Source: Verrucomicrobiaceae bacterium
GTDB lineage: Bacteria > Verrucomicrobiota > Verrucomicrobiia > Verrucomicrobiales > Verrucomicrobiaceae
Direction of reading: 5' to 3'
Assembly (NCBI GenBank): GCA_021298725.1
Contig: JAJTDU010000008.1
Location: 1-36,010, forward strand
Length of the DNA stretch: 36,010 nt
Of this stretch, positions 16,001 to 24,492 are shown one piece after another. The notes under the pieces were generated by a model. That model made no database searches. It had not been told where the DNA came from and worked only from the letters and a program-made list of their open reading frames with translations. The translations under genes were made by a program, and so were the position numbers. Within the stretch, counting starts at the first letter, position 1. Each line of letters begins with the position of its first letter.

Positions 16001-16633
16001 CTACAAAGTCTGAATGAACCGATCCGCCTCGGCGATGGACCGATTCATCTGCGCCAGCAGGCGTTGAATGTCACCCTGGATGTTATCCGCCTTGCCCCGC
16101 AGTGAGCCGACGGCGGCGGCATTGAGGTTGTGCTTCAAATAAAGTACTTGGTCACGAAACTGACGCAAAACGGGTTCCATGGTGGATTCAGCCGCATGGA
16201 GAGAGCTGGAAAGCTGCTCAAAACGGCTGCGTGTGTCTGCCAGCTTGCGGCGGCTGTCTGCGGCGAGCGAGGCATTCTCATACTGCCGGATTTCACGCTC
16301 CCACTCGCGAAACAGATCTCGTGCCACTGTGTCCACTTCACGGATCTCACTCCGCACCGCTGTGGCCTGGGCTTCGCAGTCCTCGTACTCTCCTTTGAGG
16401 CGGTTGTAAGCGCTTTCGAGGTTGCCGCCACGATAACCGGTCAGCTTTTGAAGCTGTGTCAGTGCGTCCTGAAACTCCTCGCCCATCTTCTTCTGCGCGC
16501 CACGCGCGGTTTTGACCGCGCTTTTGAGCAGATCACGCTTCTCATAGCCCAGCTTTTCCCAGGCAGCGTAATAGACGGTGTTGCAGGCAGCCAGCGTGAA
16601 GACCAGCGAGGCGAGGACCAGACGTGGGCTCAT
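16001..16633 (-). CDS. DUF2959 lipoprotein
   Basis: 210 aa. The N-terminus MSPRLVLASLVFTLAACN contains a lipobox (LAAC), so the protein is probably lipid-anchored. The body is helical and charged: 'VYYAAWEKLGYEKRDLLKSAVKTARGAQKKMGEEFQDALTQL' is the characteristic start of the DUF2959 family. A long coiled-coil-prone region follows to the end ('DNIQGDIQRLLAQMNRSIAEADRFI'). Function of the family is unknown; the architecture suggests a periplasmic structural or scaffold role. It starts 6 bases after the glutaredoxin stop on the same strand, so the two form an operon. Confidence 0.85.
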   Translation of the reverse strand: MSPRLVLASLVFTLAACNTVYYAAWEKLGYEKRDLLKSAVKTARGAQKKMGEEFQDALTQLQKLTGYRGGNLESAYNRLKGEYEDCEAQATAVRSEIREVDTVARDLFREWEREIRQYENASLAADSRRKLADTRSRFEQLSSSLHAAESTMEPVLRQFRDQVLYLKHNLNAAAVGSLRGKADNIQGDIQRLLAQMNRSIAEADRFIQTL

Positions 16634-16639
16634 GGGAAT

Positions 16640-16996
16640 TCAGCCAACAAACTTGAGCGTGCCGATCTGGCCTGCGGCCATGGCGGCGTGCTGGGCGTCC
16701 GTGCAGGCGGAATTGGTCGGGGCGTCGGCTGGGGCATCGCTGAGGTTGAGCAGGCCGTTTTGCGTCATCCAGCGCTCCACTTCCTCACCGCTGATGTCGG
16801 CCAACATGGTGCCGTTCACTTCGACGCAGGGGGACAGCGGCTGGCCGCTCTTTTGTTCCATCTCCCAGCGGAAGGCGGGATTCTTGATGATGTCCTTCTC
16901 TTCGAAGTCGAGTTCGTATTTGCGGAAGATGGCGCGGACGCCTTCGCTCCAGCCACAGTAAGTTTTCAGGTAAGCGGTGATTTTGGGTGTTTGCAT
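16640..16996 (-). CDS. Glutaredoxin-like protein with CxxS active site
   Basis: 118 aa. 'ITAYLKTYCGWSEGVRAIFRKYELDFEEKDI' is a glutaredoxin start with a CGWS active site, lacking the second cysteine of dithiol glutaredoxins. The thioredoxin-fold cis-Pro (LSPCVEVNGTMLADISGEEVERWM) carries a further cysteine right after the Pro. A 30-residue Ala-rich tail (DAPADAPTNSACTDAQHAAMAA) follows and contains a third cysteine. Monothiol glutaredoxins handle glutathionylation or Fe-S transfer; which applies here is not determinable. No signal peptide. It is the first gene of a two-gene unit with the DUF2959 lipoprotein. Confidence 0.82.
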   Translation of the reverse strand: MQTPKITAYLKTYCGWSEGVRAIFRKYELDFEEKDIIKNPAFRWEMEQKSGQPLSPCVEVNGTMLADISGEEVERWMTQNGLLNLSDAPADAPTNSACTDAQHAAMAAGQIGTLKFVG

Positions 16997-17060
16997 AGTG
17001 CGCGTTGGGGTTACGCAGCGAGCCTAGCGGGCGATGCGTGGATTGCAACCCTCCGGCCGA

Positions 17061-19232
17061 TCACTTCCACCCCAGCGTCTGCTTCAAAAACTCATAGGTC
17101 CCCACGCCGTGGATCGTGTGTGGTCCGTCGAAGTGCTCGATGGTGGTGCGGTCGCCGATGAGGAGTTTGTTGTAGAGGCGGCGGACCTTGGCGAACTCGT
17201 AGTTCACCCATTCGTCGATGCCGACGCCGTCATTGTGGCCGCGCTCGACCATGAAGGGACGCGGGGCGATCAGTGCGGCCATTTCGGCGTAGTTGAAGGT
17301 GCGGCCCATGTTCCACTCCCAGATTTCGTATTCGTGCGTGTGTGTGTAGTTCATCGGCATGTCGCTGCTCACGCACTTGCGCACCCACTCGTTGAAGTCG
17401 CCGCTGCAAATGCTCAGGCAGTAGTCTTTGAGCACCGCAGGCGTGCGCATGGCTGACTTCCCGCCGTAGCTCAGGCCGTAGAAGGCGATCTTGTCTGGCT
17501 GCGTGAAGGGCTGCGCTTTCAGCCACTCCAGAATGCGCTGGTGCTGGCCGTTGATGACGCTGTAGAGCGTGAGGCCGAGCGGATTGAGCTTCCGCTGAAG
17601 CGTGCGGAAGGCATGCATGCCGCGATACGGGTTGTGCGGCGCAAAGGTGACGAATCCCTGCTCCGCGAGACGCAGCGCGAAGGCCTTGTAGGCTCCGAAG
17701 GCGCGGTTCGTCTCGTCCGTGGTGATGGTGTCTTCGGGAATGCCTTCCAAGCCGTGCTGGCAGACGACGACAGGGCGTTTCTCGCCTTCCTTGAGATCCT
17801 TCGGCAAACACAGCCAGCCCCAGGCAAACACATCGTCCCACACATCTAGCGTGACCTCATAGATGGCGACCTTGTCCGTTTCGCGCACGAAGCGGCTCTT
17901 CGCGTTCATGGGCAGATTTGGGTCCGGCAGACGCCCGATGACTTCGTTCCAGAAGCGTTCGCGTTCCTTCACGGTGTGGGCTTCAAACTCAGGCAGCGAC
18001 TTGAGCGGCAACTTATCCCAGAACTGCACTTTACGCTCCATCTCGGTGGTCACCAGCAGCCGTTGCGTGAAGGCTTCCAGCTCGCGCACGAGGCGTTTCT
18101 GCCGTGTAGCGTCCGGTTTGAGCGTGATCGTGGCTCCGGTGATCTTCAGCAACTTCAGCGCGGCATCGGCAGAAGCCTGCGGTAGCAGATGGCGGATGAT
18201 CCGTTCGTCGTTCGTCTCCTGCGTGGCCGCGAGGATGCAGCTGGTGGATGCGAGACTCTTCGCACGGGCAATCTCGGCTTCAAAGGCCGCCACAGGCGGT
18301 TCCGTGAGCCTTCCCGGCGCGGCGATGGCTCTCGCACCTTTCGAAGCTTCCATCGAGACGACTCGTTTCGGATAGAAGAGGTGTTGCAGCACCAGCGGAC
18401 GCGGCGCGATGAGGCTGGCGATCTCCGCATCGCCGAAATCACGCAGCAGGCCGAAAACGTTGCGCTCGATCGGCTCCTGCCACACGCCTTCACGCGGTGC
18501 GAAGTAGCCCATCGAGTACACGCTGTCGATGCGCTCATCGATGGCGGCGGCGTGCAGGGCTTGCATGCCGCCTTCCCCGATTCCGGCGATGAGCAGCGGC
18601 ACCTGCTCCGGCTGCGCCTTGAACCAATCCACGATGGAGAGGGCTTTCTGCACTTCGTAGCCGATGATGTGACGGCCCAGCTCGTAGCTTTGACGATACA
18701 CCCACTCGCGATGCGACACGTTCGTCTTCACGCCGAACTTGTCATTGGTGCTGAACTCCGAATCGCGGCTCACCAGCGCTGGGATGACGACCTCGCAGCC
18801 CGTGGTGAGAAGCCACTCGTCCACCAGTTTCTCCGGCGTGTCATCGGCATCCGGCAGGTAGATCACGCGTGCATGCGGTTTGCCCTTCGGCTGCACGTAA
18901 ATACCCTCGCCATGCACGCCGTCGAACACCGGCCAACGCACACGGAAGACACGGCACTGCTCGGTCTCCATCAGCAGGGCAGGGGAGGCTGTATCGCCGA
19001 CGAATTCGAGTGCGGTGAGCGGCAAGCGTTCATCCACGATGCCGAGAGCCTCCTTTAACTTTTCCCGCGTCGGCTTGCGGTCCGCCTTCGACTGCTCCAT
19101 GAGCCGCAGCGCCATCTTGTCGATGCCTGCGACCATCGTGGCGGAGAAATCAGCCTGTGGTTCTAGCGGCTTTGTGCCGGGGAGTTGCGCGTGCAGCGAT
19201 GCGGCGACGAGGATGGCGAGAAGTGTTCTCAT
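17061..19232 (-). CDS. Secreted tandem alpha/beta hydrolase (acetylxylan-esterase/dienelactone-hydrolase type)
   Basis: 723 aa with signal peptide MRTLLAILVAASLHAQL. Two alpha/beta-hydrolase halves are visible. In the first (about 60-330) the nucleophile elbow reads GIGEGGMQAL, i.e. Glu where Ser is expected, followed by 'SLIAPRPLVLQHLF'. In the second (about 440-723) the elbow is intact (GLSYGGKSAM) and is followed by 'ALIAPRPFMVERGHNDGVG' and the likely catalytic His in 'EHFDGPHTIHG'. Activity should therefore reside in the second half, probably ester hydrolysis on polysaccharides. Proteins of this two-lobed design are common in PVC bacteria. The start ATG overlaps the upstream hydrolase stop as ATGA, so the two secreted hydrolases are translationally coupled. 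Confidence 0.85.
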   Translation of the reverse strand: MRTLLAILVAASLHAQLPGTKPLEPQADFSATMVAGIDKMALRLMEQSKADRKPTREKLKEALGIVDERLPLTALEFVGDTASPALLMETEQCRVFRVRWPVFDGVHGEGIYVQPKGKPHARVIYLPDADDTPEKLVDEWLLTTGCEVVIPALVSRDSEFSTNDKFGVKTNVSHREWVYRQSYELGRHIIGYEVQKALSIVDWFKAQPEQVPLLIAGIGEGGMQALHAAAIDERIDSVYSMGYFAPREGVWQEPIERNVFGLLRDFGDAEIASLIAPRPLVLQHLFYPKRVVSMEASKGARAIAAPGRLTEPPVAAFEAEIARAKSLASTSCILAATQETNDERIIRHLLPQASADAALKLLKITGATITLKPDATRQKRLVRELEAFTQRLLVTTEMERKVQFWDKLPLKSLPEFEAHTVKERERFWNEVIGRLPDPNLPMNAKSRFVRETDKVAIYEVTLDVWDDVFAWGWLCLPKDLKEGEKRPVVVCQHGLEGIPEDTITTDETNRAFGAYKAFALRLAEQGFVTFAPHNPYRGMHAFRTLQRKLNPLGLTLYSVINGQHQRILEWLKAQPFTQPDKIAFYGLSYGGKSAMRTPAVLKDYCLSICSGDFNEWVRKCVSSDMPMNYTHTHEYEIWEWNMGRTFNYAEMAALIAPRPFMVERGHNDGVGIDEWVNYEFAKVRRLYNKLLIGDRTTIEHFDGPHTIHGVGTYEFLKQTLGWK

Positions 19233-19936
19233 GAGCGTTTTTGTTCAAAGAGCCACGCCCAGAACTCGGGGTTGTCATACGTCTGCGTCCACGAATCGTG
19301 ACCGATGTCGGGGTAAATCGTCAGTTTGACGGGCGCGTCGATCTTCTTGAGGGCATCGTGGATCTTGTGGCTGAACTCGACGGACACCGCGCCATCTTTG
19401 TCGCCGTGGAAAATCCAGGCGGGCATGTTTTTCAGGCGCTCGGCCTGCACCCAGCGCACACCCGCACCACCGCAGATCGGCGCGATGGCCGCGTAAGTGT
19501 CAGGATATTCAAACGCCGTCTCCCAGGTGCCGAAACCGCCCATGCTCAGGCCGGTGAGGTAAACGCGGCTCATGTCGATGCGCTCGGTCTTGATGAGGTG
19601 ATCGGTCACGGCCTTCACGCCGTGCGGATTCCACAGCTCATTCGGTGGGCATTGCAGACTGGCGATGACAGCGGGGAATTGCTGTCCGGCGGAGATCAGT
19701 TTCGGTGGGCCGTGTTTTTTGATCTGTTCGAGGTCGTTGCCTCGCTCACCCGAACCGTGAAGGAAGATGACGAGTGGCCATTTCTTCTTTGCATCGGTCT
19801 CATAGCCCTCCGGCTTGCTCAGCAGGTAGCGGTAGTTGACCTTGATCACGAAATCGCCGCTGTAGGACGCAGGCGTTTGGTTGTCAGCGAGTGCGAAAGA
19901 CGCGGCGGCGAGGAGAAAGGAGATCGTTTTGACCAT
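19229..19936 (-). CDS. Secreted alpha/beta hydrolase (PHB-depolymerase/feruloyl-esterase-like)
   Basis: 235 aa from the ATG of MVKTISFLLAAASFALA (signal peptide); the 363-aa ORF-track version adds 128 non-homologous residues and was rejected. The fold marks are 'WPLVIFLHGSGERGNDLEQI' (oxyanion region), the nucleophile GLSMGGFGTW, 'AAIAPICGG', 'MPAWIFHGDKDGAVSV' with the acidic residue, and the catalytic His in 'YPDIGHDSW'. Such enzymes release acyl or feruloyl esters from polymers. It precedes and overlaps the 723-aa esterase by 4 bases, and follows the zinc peptidase gene 29 bases downstream on the same strand. Confidence 0.86.
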   Translation of the reverse strand: MVKTISFLLAAASFALADNQTPASYSGDFVIKVNYRYLLSKPEGYETDAKKKWPLVIFLHGSGERGNDLEQIKKHGPPKLISAGQQFPAVIASLQCPPNELWNPHGVKAVTDHLIKTERIDMSRVYLTGLSMGGFGTWETAFEYPDTYAAIAPICGGAGVRWVQAERLKNMPAWIFHGDKDGAVSVEFSHKIHDALKKIDAPVKLTIYPDIGHDSWTQTYDNPEFWAWLFEQKRS

Positions 19937-19946
19937 GCGAGTCAAA

Positions 19947-19963
19947 CGACGTGCCGCACGTCG
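19947..19963. repeat. Perfect palindrome in a short intergenic gap
   Basis: CGACGTGC-C-GCACGTCG: 8-bp arms with one central base, filling the 29-base gap between two same-strand genes. It could fold as a hairpin in the transcript or be a protein-binding site. A related ACGACGG word follows. Confidence 0.5.
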
Positions 19964-19965
19964 CC

Positions 19966-20661
19966 TTACGACGGTCGCGATTTTCCCGTGCCGGGCAGGG
20001 CGCTGAGGAAAAAGTAGCGCGGAGAGCTGAGTAGGTCGCCGGTTTCGCGGATCGCCATGCAGAAGAGCAGTTCGTTGAGGCGTTCGTGCGCCTGACCGTG
20101 ATTTTTGAGGTGTTCTTCGAGGAAGCGACGCAGGCGCTTGTTGGCGTTGAGTTCGGTCGGCACGCTGCCGAGATTCAGCAGCAAAAGGAGCAGTAACACG
20201 CCGGCGGCGATGAAGATGGCGTAGCGTGGCATGAGGACTTTGAAAAGCGTCATCCCGGTGATGATCAGCACGGCCAGCGTGGGTAGGTAACGGCTCATGC
20301 GGATGCAGCTTTGCCGCCATTTGAGTTCGCCCAAGCCATCGCCGGTTTGCAGGGCGTGCGCGGCCTCATGAAGGGCGATGGACCACGCGGTGAGGGTGGT
20401 GCCACGGGCCACATCGCCGCGCAGAAAAAGGCGTCGGCGCACGGGGTCGAAGTAATTGGTGATGAGGGCATCATGCTCGACGACCTGCACATCCTCGATG
20501 CCTTCGGATTTGAGAAAGACGAGGGCGATCTCGCCTCCGGTGTGCGCGGTGGGGGCGTTCACGCGCGAGCCTTTGAGCATCATGGCTGCATGCCGCGCCT
20601 GCGCCCAGCGGACGAGGGCGAGACCGGCGAAGAGAGCGACACCAATGAGCAGAAACGGCAT
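19966..20661 (-). CDS. Membrane zinc metallopeptidase (PF04298/YugP-like)
   Basis: 231 aa from MPFLLIGVALFAGLALVRW; the 353-aa ORF-track version reads antisense through the next gene and was rejected. One N-terminal membrane span is followed by 'ITNYFDPVRRRLFL', the zinc motif ALHEAAHALQTG (HExxH) at about residue 105, two further hydrophobic segments (PTLAVLIITGMTLFKVLM and a Leu-rich span) and 'VPTELNANKRL', the segment that in this family supplies further active-site residues after the membrane spans. It is a predicted integral membrane protease with unknown substrates. It is the first gene of a minus-strand run leading into the secreted esterases and is divergent from the propeller gene. 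Confidence 0.85.
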   Translation of the reverse strand: MPFLLIGVALFAGLALVRWAQARHAAMMLKGSRVNAPTAHTGGEIALVFLKSEGIEDVQVVEHDALITNYFDPVRRRLFLRGDVARGTTLTAWSIALHEAAHALQTGDGLGELKWRQSCIRMSRYLPTLAVLIITGMTLFKVLMPRYAIFIAAGVLLLLLLLNLGSVPTELNANKRLRRFLEEHLKNHGQAHERLNELLFCMAIRETGDLLSSPRYFFLSALPGTGKSRPS

Positions 20662-20748
20662 GCACGGACACTGACAGCCAATCGAGCGGCAGGCAAATCG
20701 TGTGTGCGGTGTTCTTGCAGGAGGCGCGGCGGCATGTTTGGATAGCCC

Positions 20749-21765
20749 ATGATCCGTTTCGTCCTCCCGCTTGCCATTTGTCTCATGAACACCGCCGTTT
20801 TGGCTGAGGACTTCCTGGGTCAGAGTGAATTTCGCTATCGGGTGGTTCCCAACTGGGGACGCGAGGCTTTGGCGCAGGTGAATGTGAAAAACGGACACGC
20901 GGTGGTCATCGACTCGCAAGGGCGGTTGTTTTTCCTCACTGATGATGTGCGGAACAATGTGGTCATCCTCGATTCGAAAACGGGTGCATTGGTCAAGCAC
21001 TGGACGGCACGGATGCCTGGAGCGCATGGTATGAGTCTCGTCAAAGAGGGGGAGCGCGAGGTCTTATTCATCACGGACACTCAATTGCATGAAGTACGTA
21101 AGCTGACGCTCGATGGCGAGGAACTGGCGGTCTTCCCCTGGCCGGAAACAGCGAGGCTGCATGCGGATGCGAAGGAATACCGGCCCTCGAAGACGATTCA
21201 CTTCCCGAATGGCGAGTTCGCGGTCTTCGACGGCTACGGGAAGGATTACATCTTCCACTACCAAGCCGATGGATCGCTGCTGCGTGCCTGGGGTGGCAAC
21301 ATCGGCGAGCCGCAGGACCAATTGAAGCATTGGGGGCCGCATGGGGGTGCTTTCGATGACCGCGATGGCACGCCGCTCGTGGTCATCGGCATGAGCGATC
21401 AGCAGGAAATTCGCAGATTCACCCCGCAGGGCCGGTTCTTCGACCAGAGGCCGTTTCCCGGCGGCAATCCACGTGACATCGTGCTCTTCGGTCAGTTCAC
21501 GATCATTCCCCATCTCGGCGACAACTGGCCGAAGGACAAAAACGCAGCAGGATTCATCTCCATCGTCGATTCGCAGTGGAAGGTCGTTTCAAACATCGGT
21601 GGCCCGGCTGCCGTGTATGAAAACGGCGTGCTGCAGCCGATGAAGAGCGACGGGAAAACCTTCATTCATCCGCACGGGGTGGCGGTGGATTCGACAGGCC
21701 ATCTTTATGTGGCTCAGTTTGCCTCCCCCGCAGCCCCGCTGCTGAAGCTGGAGCGGCTCAAGTGA
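20749..21765 (+). CDS. Secreted NHL/six-bladed beta-propeller protein
   Basis: 338 aa with signal peptide MIRFVLPLAICLMNTAVLA. Repeated strand-turn units are visible: 'HAVVIDSQGRLFFLTDD', 'NNVVILDSKTGALVKHW', 'LHEVRKLTLDGEELAVF', 'DYIFHYQADGSLLRAWGG', 'QEIRRFTPQGRFFDQ', 'FIHPHGVAVDSTGHLYVAQF'. The spacing and the 'HPHGVAVDSTGHLYVA' closing blade are typical of NHL/SMP-30-like six-bladed propellers. Several such proteins are lyases or lactonases and others only bind ligands; no catalytic set is identified. The stop overlaps a GTG that opens the frame of the next gene. Confidence 0.8.
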   Translation: MIRFVLPLAICLMNTAVLAEDFLGQSEFRYRVVPNWGREALAQVNVKNGHAVVIDSQGRLFFLTDDVRNNVVILDSKTGALVKHWTARMPGAHGMSLVKEGEREVLFITDTQLHEVRKLTLDGEELAVFPWPETARLHADAKEYRPSKTIHFPNGEFAVFDGYGKDYIFHYQADGSLLRAWGGNIGEPQDQLKHWGPHGGAFDDRDGTPLVVIGMSDQQEIRRFTPQGRFFDQRPFPGGNPRDIVLFGQFTIIPHLGDNWPKDKNAAGFISIVDSQWKVVSNIGGPAAVYENGVLQPMKSDGKTFIHPHGVAVDSTGHLYVAQFASPAAPLLKLERLK

Positions 21766-21854
21766 GCGCAACTTTCGGGGGCGAGGTTGGTTTTAATGAG
21801 GAGATGAAAACCGAGCCCAGCTATGATGTTGCCAAACCTATGCAGCAGCGGAAC

Positions 21855-22616
21855 ATGCCCCTCATGCGTCTTCTGGCCTTGTTTTTAGCCTTCGTCTCGA
21901 CTGCTGTCGCGCAGTCAGACAGCCCCAAACCTCCGCTGCCGAAACCGGGTGACGGGTCGCCGCATCGTGATGGGGAGCGCCGCGGGCTGCCGGGGATGAT
22001 GCCAGGCTTGGGCGGGAAGCCAGCGCGAGGGTTCGATGGTTTTGAAAAGCTGTCCGAAGCGGACCGTGGCAAGGTGCGCGCGGCCTTTGAAAAGGCCTGG
22101 CAGCGGCCAGAGGTCATCGCATCTCGCGACGAGGCGATGAAGGCGAACGAGGATTTGCGCCATACACTGCACAAGGCGCTCAAGGAAATTGATCCCGAGG
22201 TCGTGGGCATTCTTGAGAAGATCAAACCACCGTTCCCCATGGACCAGCGTGGGCTGCCCGAGATGCCCAAGCCGGATTCGCCGGAATTCGGACGCATGGC
22301 GGCGATCCGTCTAGGGGCTGAGATGCTGTCGGTTTCCAAGCCTGAGCGTCGTGAGGAAACCCGGCGCTTTCATGACCGCATCTTGCAATTTCCGCGTGTG
22401 AAAGATGCGCTGGGAAAGCTGGAGCAACTGCCACCAGACGAGCGCATGGCCGCCTTCCAGCGGCTGCGGGATGTTTACCGCGAGGTTGCTGGCGAGGAGT
22501 TCAAAAAGGTGCGTGAGAAATTCGACGGCAAGGATGGGGGTAGTGGCGGCTTCCGCCGACCGCCCACGGAAGGTGGCCCTCCACCAGAACCGGAGACCCA
22601 TAAGCGCAATCCGTAG
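21855..22616 (+). CDS. Secreted helical Pro-rich hypothetical protein
   Basis: 253 aa from an ATG giving MPLMRLLALFLAFVSTAVAQ, a signal peptide; starts at 21762 (GTG), 21804 and 21840 are possible. The mature protein begins Pro/Gly-rich, then has two charged helical segments: 'EKLSEADRGKVRAAFEKAWQRPEVIASRDEAMKANEDLRHTLHKALKEIDPEV' and 'LGKLEQLPPDERMAAFQRLRDVYREVAGEEFKKVREKF', with a Pro-rich tail. The 'LPPDERMAAFQRLR' style resembles small periplasmic helical proteins of the Spy/CpxP or DUF3106 kind, but I do not assign a family. It follows the propeller gene directly and is likely in one transcript. Confidence 0.7.
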   Translation: MPLMRLLALFLAFVSTAVAQSDSPKPPLPKPGDGSPHRDGERRGLPGMMPGLGGKPARGFDGFEKLSEADRGKVRAAFEKAWQRPEVIASRDEAMKANEDLRHTLHKALKEIDPEVVGILEKIKPPFPMDQRGLPEMPKPDSPEFGRMAAIRLGAEMLSVSKPERREETRRFHDRILQFPRVKDALGKLEQLPPDERMAAFQRLRDVYREVAGEEFKKVREKFDGKDGGSGGFRRPPTEGGPPPEPETHKRNP

Positions 22617-22771
22617 TTCTGATTGTTCGCGTCCTGCCCCGGGTTTGATGAGCGCCCCGTGCCGATCATGTAAACATTCCCGCCCTTCGGCGCCGAAGCC
22701 GGATTCACCCACGCCTCGATGGTGATCGCATCGCCATTGTCGAAATCAAAAAGGCTTTTTTCCCTGGATCG
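22601..22771 (-). pseudogene. Remnant of a LamG-domain (DUF1553/PSD1-type) protein
   Basis: About 57 codons read 'SLFDFDNGDAITIEAWVNP' and 'NVYMIGTGRSSNPG', continuing to 'NQNYGLRL'. This is a piece of a concanavalin/LamG-like domain as found in the large DUF1549/DUF1553 proteins of Planctomycetes and Verrucomicrobia. Homology stops at about 22601, where the reading runs into the antisense of the preceding gene. The other end is joined directly to an unrelated fragment. No start, no full domain. Confidence 0.6.
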
Positions 22772-22897
22772 GTCACGCGGATAACGGCTCGGTGGCGGCG
22801 TTTGGCCGTTTTTCACCCACTTGACGAGAACTATGAGCATCGCACGCAGCACGGGGCCGCGATCATCGAGCGTGTTTGAGGTGGCGAAAGCGAAAGG
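22772..22897 (-). pseudogene. Remnant of an alpha/beta-hydrolase C-terminal region (tentative)
   Basis: Immediately after the ceramidase-like stop, about 40 codons read '...NTLDDRGPVLRAM' and 'KWVKNGQTPPPSRYPRD'. The 'W(V)..G..PPPSRYPR' signature resembles the C-terminal part of large alpha/beta hydrolases (Abhydrolase_10 type). It is fused in frame to the LamG remnant with no intervening sequence. Family assignment is from memory of the motif and is tentative. Confidence 0.4.
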
Positions 22898-24310
22898 TCA
22901 TGGCGCGGTGTGAACACGTTCCAGCATCTCGAGCGCCCTCGCCGTGATCTTCACGGAGGCTTCGCGTTCGACACGATTCGTGCCGAGCCAGGTTTCGTAG
23001 CCACCGAGGTCGTGATGCTTCGGTGTGGGCAGGTAGCCGTTGCTGCCATTGGCGAGTTCGATGGTGAAGGTATCTGCAAATGGGCTGCGGGCTTTGATTT
23101 CGAGACCGATCTCCGTGAAGACCTCGAAGGGGATCGAAGCGATGCCAAGATCGCCGATGCGAAAGGCCTGGATGACGGCCTGAATGGTATCTGGCTTCGC
23201 ATCCCGTGCGGCGAGCGTGCGCTCGGCATACGGCTGCTCCAGGCGGTGCGTGGGTGCGGAATCTTTGGGTTTGGCGAGCACGCCTTCCGCCCACGCGATC
23301 ATCTCCGGCGTGGGACGACGCACGGCGAGCTCCAAATCGCTCGCAGCAGCTTTCAGTGGCACCCAGTCCTGATGTTTGAGCGTCTCGCGAACACGCAAAA
23401 CTTCCTGTGCGAGGTCACCCGCGACGAGTTTGATCTTTTCATACGGCTCGCGTTTCACGCTCGGTGTCTTGCCGCTGTAGTCGTTGTTGTTCACGTCGCC
23501 ACAGGGACCATTCGCCAGGATGCCGACGCAGGGGGCACCAGCCTTTTCTTCGATGCGGCGGCAGAATTCGCCGAAGTAATCCGCGGAGAGATCTTCTTTG
23601 TTCACACCGCCGACATAGTGCAGCCAGTAGTTGGCCGTGAGGGCGATCTGGCGGCCATCGGTGGCCTGCACGGACACGCAAAACACCTCGGGATTCGTCG
23701 GGCCGGCAGGTCCGGCGAGTCGTGGGCGCAGCAGGCTGCTGGGATTCATCACCGCGCGATCTTTGCCGCCGAAGGGGTTATCATTGGTGACGCCTTCTTT
23801 GAGCAGCCAGCGGCGGTTGAAAACATGCTGCGGCACCTTTCCCGTGCCCCACGCGATGTGGGCAGGTTCCAGATTGTTCAACGCACGCCGCACGCCATCG
23901 ACCACGCGGGAGATGATGAAGCTGCGGTAGTCGAGCGAGGGATCTTTGTTCGTGATGGCCGACACACTGGAGTGCGTGTGCGTGCCGGAGAACATCATGT
24001 TTGCCGCCGGGATGCCGGTAGCGGCTTCGAGCTTCTTCTTCGCCTCGTCCCAAACATCGCGCCCGAGCGAAATCGTGTCCGCTACGGCCAAGGCAAGCTT
24101 TGTGGTGCCATCATCGAGCACGAGGCAGCGTACATGCAGCTCGTCATGCACATGGTTTGCGATGGGCCGCGGTGCGAAGTTTCCCACGATTTCCATGCCC
24201 AGTGGCGGCGTGATGTTGCTGGTGGCGGCCCCGGCTTTGAAGACAGGCTGAGCTTGCGCAGCGGAAAGAACGTGAAGGAGGGCAAAACAGACGAGGAGCG
24301 TGGTTTTCAT
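22898..24310 (-). CDS. Secreted neutral/alkaline ceramidase-like protein
   Basis: 470 aa with signal peptide MKTTLLVCFALLHVLSAAQA. 'FKAGAATSNITPPLG' and 'ELHVRCLVLDDG' followed by 'FSGTHTHSSVS' match the N-terminal domain of neutral ceramidases (PF04734), where the His pair after the strand contributes to the zinc site. Later blocks 'NYWLHYVGG' and 'GILANGPCGDVNNND' also fit. Only the N-terminal catalytic-type domain is present, as in most bacterial PVC homologues. True ceramidase activity is not certain, since many such proteins occur in organisms without ceramides. It lies downstream of and on the same strand as the SMUG1 gene, separated by 182 bases with no recognisable gene. Confidence 0.87.
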   Translation of the reverse strand: MKTTLLVCFALLHVLSAAQAQPVFKAGAATSNITPPLGMEIVGNFAPRPIANHVHDELHVRCLVLDDGTTKLALAVADTISLGRDVWDEAKKKLEAATGIPAANMMFSGTHTHSSVSAITNKDPSLDYRSFIISRVVDGVRRALNNLEPAHIAWGTGKVPQHVFNRRWLLKEGVTNDNPFGGKDRAVMNPSSLLRPRLAGPAGPTNPEVFCVSVQATDGRQIALTANYWLHYVGGVNKEDLSADYFGEFCRRIEEKAGAPCVGILANGPCGDVNNNDYSGKTPSVKREPYEKIKLVAGDLAQEVLRVRETLKHQDWVPLKAAASDLELAVRRPTPEMIAWAEGVLAKPKDSAPTHRLEQPYAERTLAARDAKPDTIQAVIQAFRIGDLGIASIPFEVFTEIGLEIKARSPFADTFTIELANGSNGYLPTPKHHDLGGYETWLGTNRVEREASVKITARALEMLERVHTAP

Positions 24311-24492
24311 GCGGCCGTGAAGGAACGCACGCCGCCGAACGGCTCGATCATTCGAATCGGCTCGCCAACGCTGCTACGAGAGAATGCGCCGCCGCGTGTG
24401 TTGTTCCCTATCGGTGGCTACGGCCACACTTTGACGATTTCCCGGCTCCCAAGGTGGTGGTTTGTAGTCAGACGAGGATGAAGAGCCTGATT

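Noticed and set aside
22910-24481. 523-aa plus-strand ORF antisense to the ceramidase-like gene
   Set aside because: It is the mirror of a clearly conserved coding gene, has no recognisable domain and owes its openness to GC-rich codon use.
24311-24492. Possible gene remnant between the ceramidase-like gene and SMUG1
   Set aside because: Plus-strand reading 'VLFPIGGYGHTLTISRLP' looked protein-like, but I cannot tie it to any family and the frame only continues an antisense shadow.
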